A DNA stretch of 14,187 bases, from contig JACKIE010000020.1 in assembly GCA_020638635.1 (NCBI GenBank), positions 1-14,187 on the forward strand. The letters run 5' to 3'. Position 1 is the first letter of the stretch. Each line of letters starts with the position of its first letter. Below the pieces are notes generated by a model. That model was not told the origin of the DNA. It saw nothing but the letters and a program-made list of their open reading frames with translations, and did not search any database. The translations under genes were made by a program, and so were the position numbers. This DNA is from Planctomycetota bacterium (lineage in GTDB: Bacteria; Planctomycetota; UBA8742; UBA2392). Shown one piece after another: positions 12,989 to 14,187 of this stretch.

Positions 12989-13026
12989 ACCAACACAACA
13001 GCGCCCGGGGGCAAGCCCGGGCGCTG
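12987..13026 (-). terminator. Terminator hairpin after rpsA
   Basis: Reading the minus strand, CAGCGCCCGGG (13016-13026) pairs perfectly with CCCGGGCGCTG (12999-13009) over a 6-nt loop, CTTGCC. This strong 11-bp stem is followed by a T-rich stretch (TTGTGTTGGTTTG) rather than a pure T-run. It lies 32 bp past the rpsA stop codon and no gene reads into it from the other side, so it most likely ends rpsA transcription. Confidence 0.8.
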
Positions 13027-13058
13027 TCTGGATTTGTGCCGAGTAAACTGTTTGTAAA

Positions 13059-14187
13059 TCAGGCTTCGGCGGCGGTGAGGCCGATCTTGCGTTCCTTGGG
13101 GTCGAGCTTGATGACCTTGACCTTGATGGTCTCCCCCACCGTGACCGACTCTTCGGGCTTGTCGGCGCCCTCGGCTGCCAGCTCGCTGATGTGCAGCAGG
13201 CCTTCCAGCTCGTTGTCGAGCTCGACGAACACGCCGAAGTTGGTGATCTTGGTGATCTTGCCGTCCATTTCGGTGCCGACGGCGAAACGCTCCGGGATTT
13301 CGTCTTCCCAGGGGTCGGTCTTGAGCTGCTTCATGCCCAGCGCGATGCGGTGCTTGTCGGTGTCCACTGCCAGCACCACGCACTCGACCTCGTCACCCTT
13401 CTTCACCATCTCGTTGGGGTGGCTGACCTTGCGGGTCCAGCTCATGTCGGAGACGTGCAGCAGGCCGTCGATGCCGGGCTCGATCTCGATGAACGCGCCG
13501 TAGGTGGTGAGGTTGCGCACCACGCCCTTGACCTTGGCGCCGGGTTGATAGCGGGCGCTGACGCGATCCCAGGGGTTCTCCTCAAGCTGCTTCATGCCCA
13601 GCGAGATTTCCTGCTTTTCCTCGTTCACGCCCAGGATGATGACCTCGGCGTCGTCGCCGAGCTGCACCACCTCGCGCGGGTCGTTCACGCGCTTGGTCCA
13701 GCTCATTTCGCTGACGTGGACCAAGCCCTCGATGCCTTCTTCCAGGCGGATGAAGGCGCCGTAGGACATGATGTTGACCACTTTGCCCTTGTGGCGCGAG
13801 CCCACGGGGTAACGCTCCGCGATGCCCTTCCAGGGGCTGTCGGCGAGCTGCTTCATGCCGAGCGCGATGCGCTCGCGGTCGCGGTCCACCTTCAGGACCT
13901 TCACCTTCACGGTCTCGTTGATCTTCACCACTTCGCTGGGGTGCTGGATGCGGCCCCAGGTCATGTCGGTGATGTGCAGCAGGCCGTCGATGCCGCCCAA
14001 GTCAACGAACGCGCCGAAGTCGGCGATGTTCTTGACCACGCCCTCGCGGATCTGGCCTTCCTCGATTTCGGAAAGCAACGCGTCCTTCAGGCGCTCGCGG
14101 TTGCGCTCCTGCAGCTTGCGGGCGCTGACCACGATGTTTTCGCGGGCCTGGTCGATCTTGATGATCTCGCATTCCAGCTCGTCGCCG
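13059..14187 (-). CDS. rpsA: 30S ribosomal protein S1, C-terminal part (5' end outside the window)
   Basis: The reading frame is open to the window edge at 14187; about 375 residues are visible and the N-terminus is missing. S1 binds mRNA on the 30S subunit and helps start translation of structured or leaderless messages. Four complete S1 (OB-fold) domains can be seen at about 13845-14060, 13584-13805, 13323-13544 and 13077-13280. They carry the typical YGAFV/DFGAFV, GLLHITDM and HPSEVV elements and the repeated ALGMKQL linkers. They correspond to domains 3-6 of the E. coli protein, preceded by the end of domain 2 (ENIVVSARK). The protein ends shortly after domain 6 (GLTAAEA). An apparent start at 14132 is an internal GTG valine, not a true start. 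The high similarity to S1 makes this the firmest call in the window. Confidence 0.97.
   Translation of the reverse strand, partial: GDELECEIIKIDQARENIVVSARKLQERNRERLKDALLSEIEEGQIREGVVKNIADFGAFVDLGGIDGLLHITDMTWGRIQHPSEVVKINETVKVKVLKVDRDRERIALGMKQLADSPWKGIAERYPVGSRHKGKVVNIMSYGAFIRLEEGIEGLVHVSEMSWTKRVNDPREVVQLGDDAEVIILGVNEEKQEISLGMKQLEENPWDRVSARYQPGAKVKGVVRNLTTYGAFIEIEPGIDGLLHVSDMSWTRKVSHPNEMVKKGDEVECVVLAVDTDKHRIALGMKQLKTDPWEDEIPERFAVGTEMDGKITKITNFGVFVELDNELEGLLHISELAAEGADKPEESVTVGETIKVKVIKLDPKERKIGLTAAEA

Overview
The window is GC-rich bacterial DNA in which every supported gene lies on the minus strand, so transcription runs from high to low coordinates. The lineage cannot be fixed from one window. 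Large secreted MORN-type and TPR proteins, SD-type ribosome binding sites, sigma70-like promoter hexamers and palindromic intergenic repeats would fit a Planctomycetota or other PVC-superphylum bacterium. This is a tentative inference, and Acidobacteriota- or Myxococcota-like genomes are not excluded.

Layout in transcription order. (1) 14187-13059: the C-terminal part of ribosomal protein S1 (rpsA), cut by the window edge and ending at a strong hairpin terminator. (2) 12921-8818: a 1367-residue exported protein with its own promoter. It has three parts: a MORN_2-like array organised as exact 80-residue (240 bp) super-repeats, a run of short PDGT/DKDGN repeats, and a helical C-terminal region of about 540 residues that I do not recognise. 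It ends two bases before a cluster of palindromic repeats (8711-8816). (3) 8548-4509: three consecutive exported proteins (called C, B and A here). They share a signal peptide, a conserved W/Y-rich N-terminal domain, a charged linker and a C-terminal TPR region, so they look like an ancient tandem triplication. A rho-independent terminator separates B from A. (4) 4472-3699: a membrane-anchored dihaem cytochrome c with a CcoO-like first domain. (5) 3645-747: a compact three-gene operon of a hotdog acyl-CoA thioesterase, a DUF4261-like protein and a benzoate-CoA-ligase-family acyl-CoA synthetase. (6) 640-18: a VapB/VapC type II toxin-antitoxin pair in DNA of visibly lower GC.

The rpsA and vapBC calls are routine. 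The acyl-CoA operon suggests activation and hydrolysis of an aromatic or other carboxylic acid thioester, with a DUF4261 protein translationally coupled between the two enzymes. The most novel part is the block 4509-12921: four adjacent exported proteins (the giant MORN protein and the three paralogues) with no close functional description that I know of. They may form a cell-envelope or periplasmic system, but nothing in the sequence proves a shared function.
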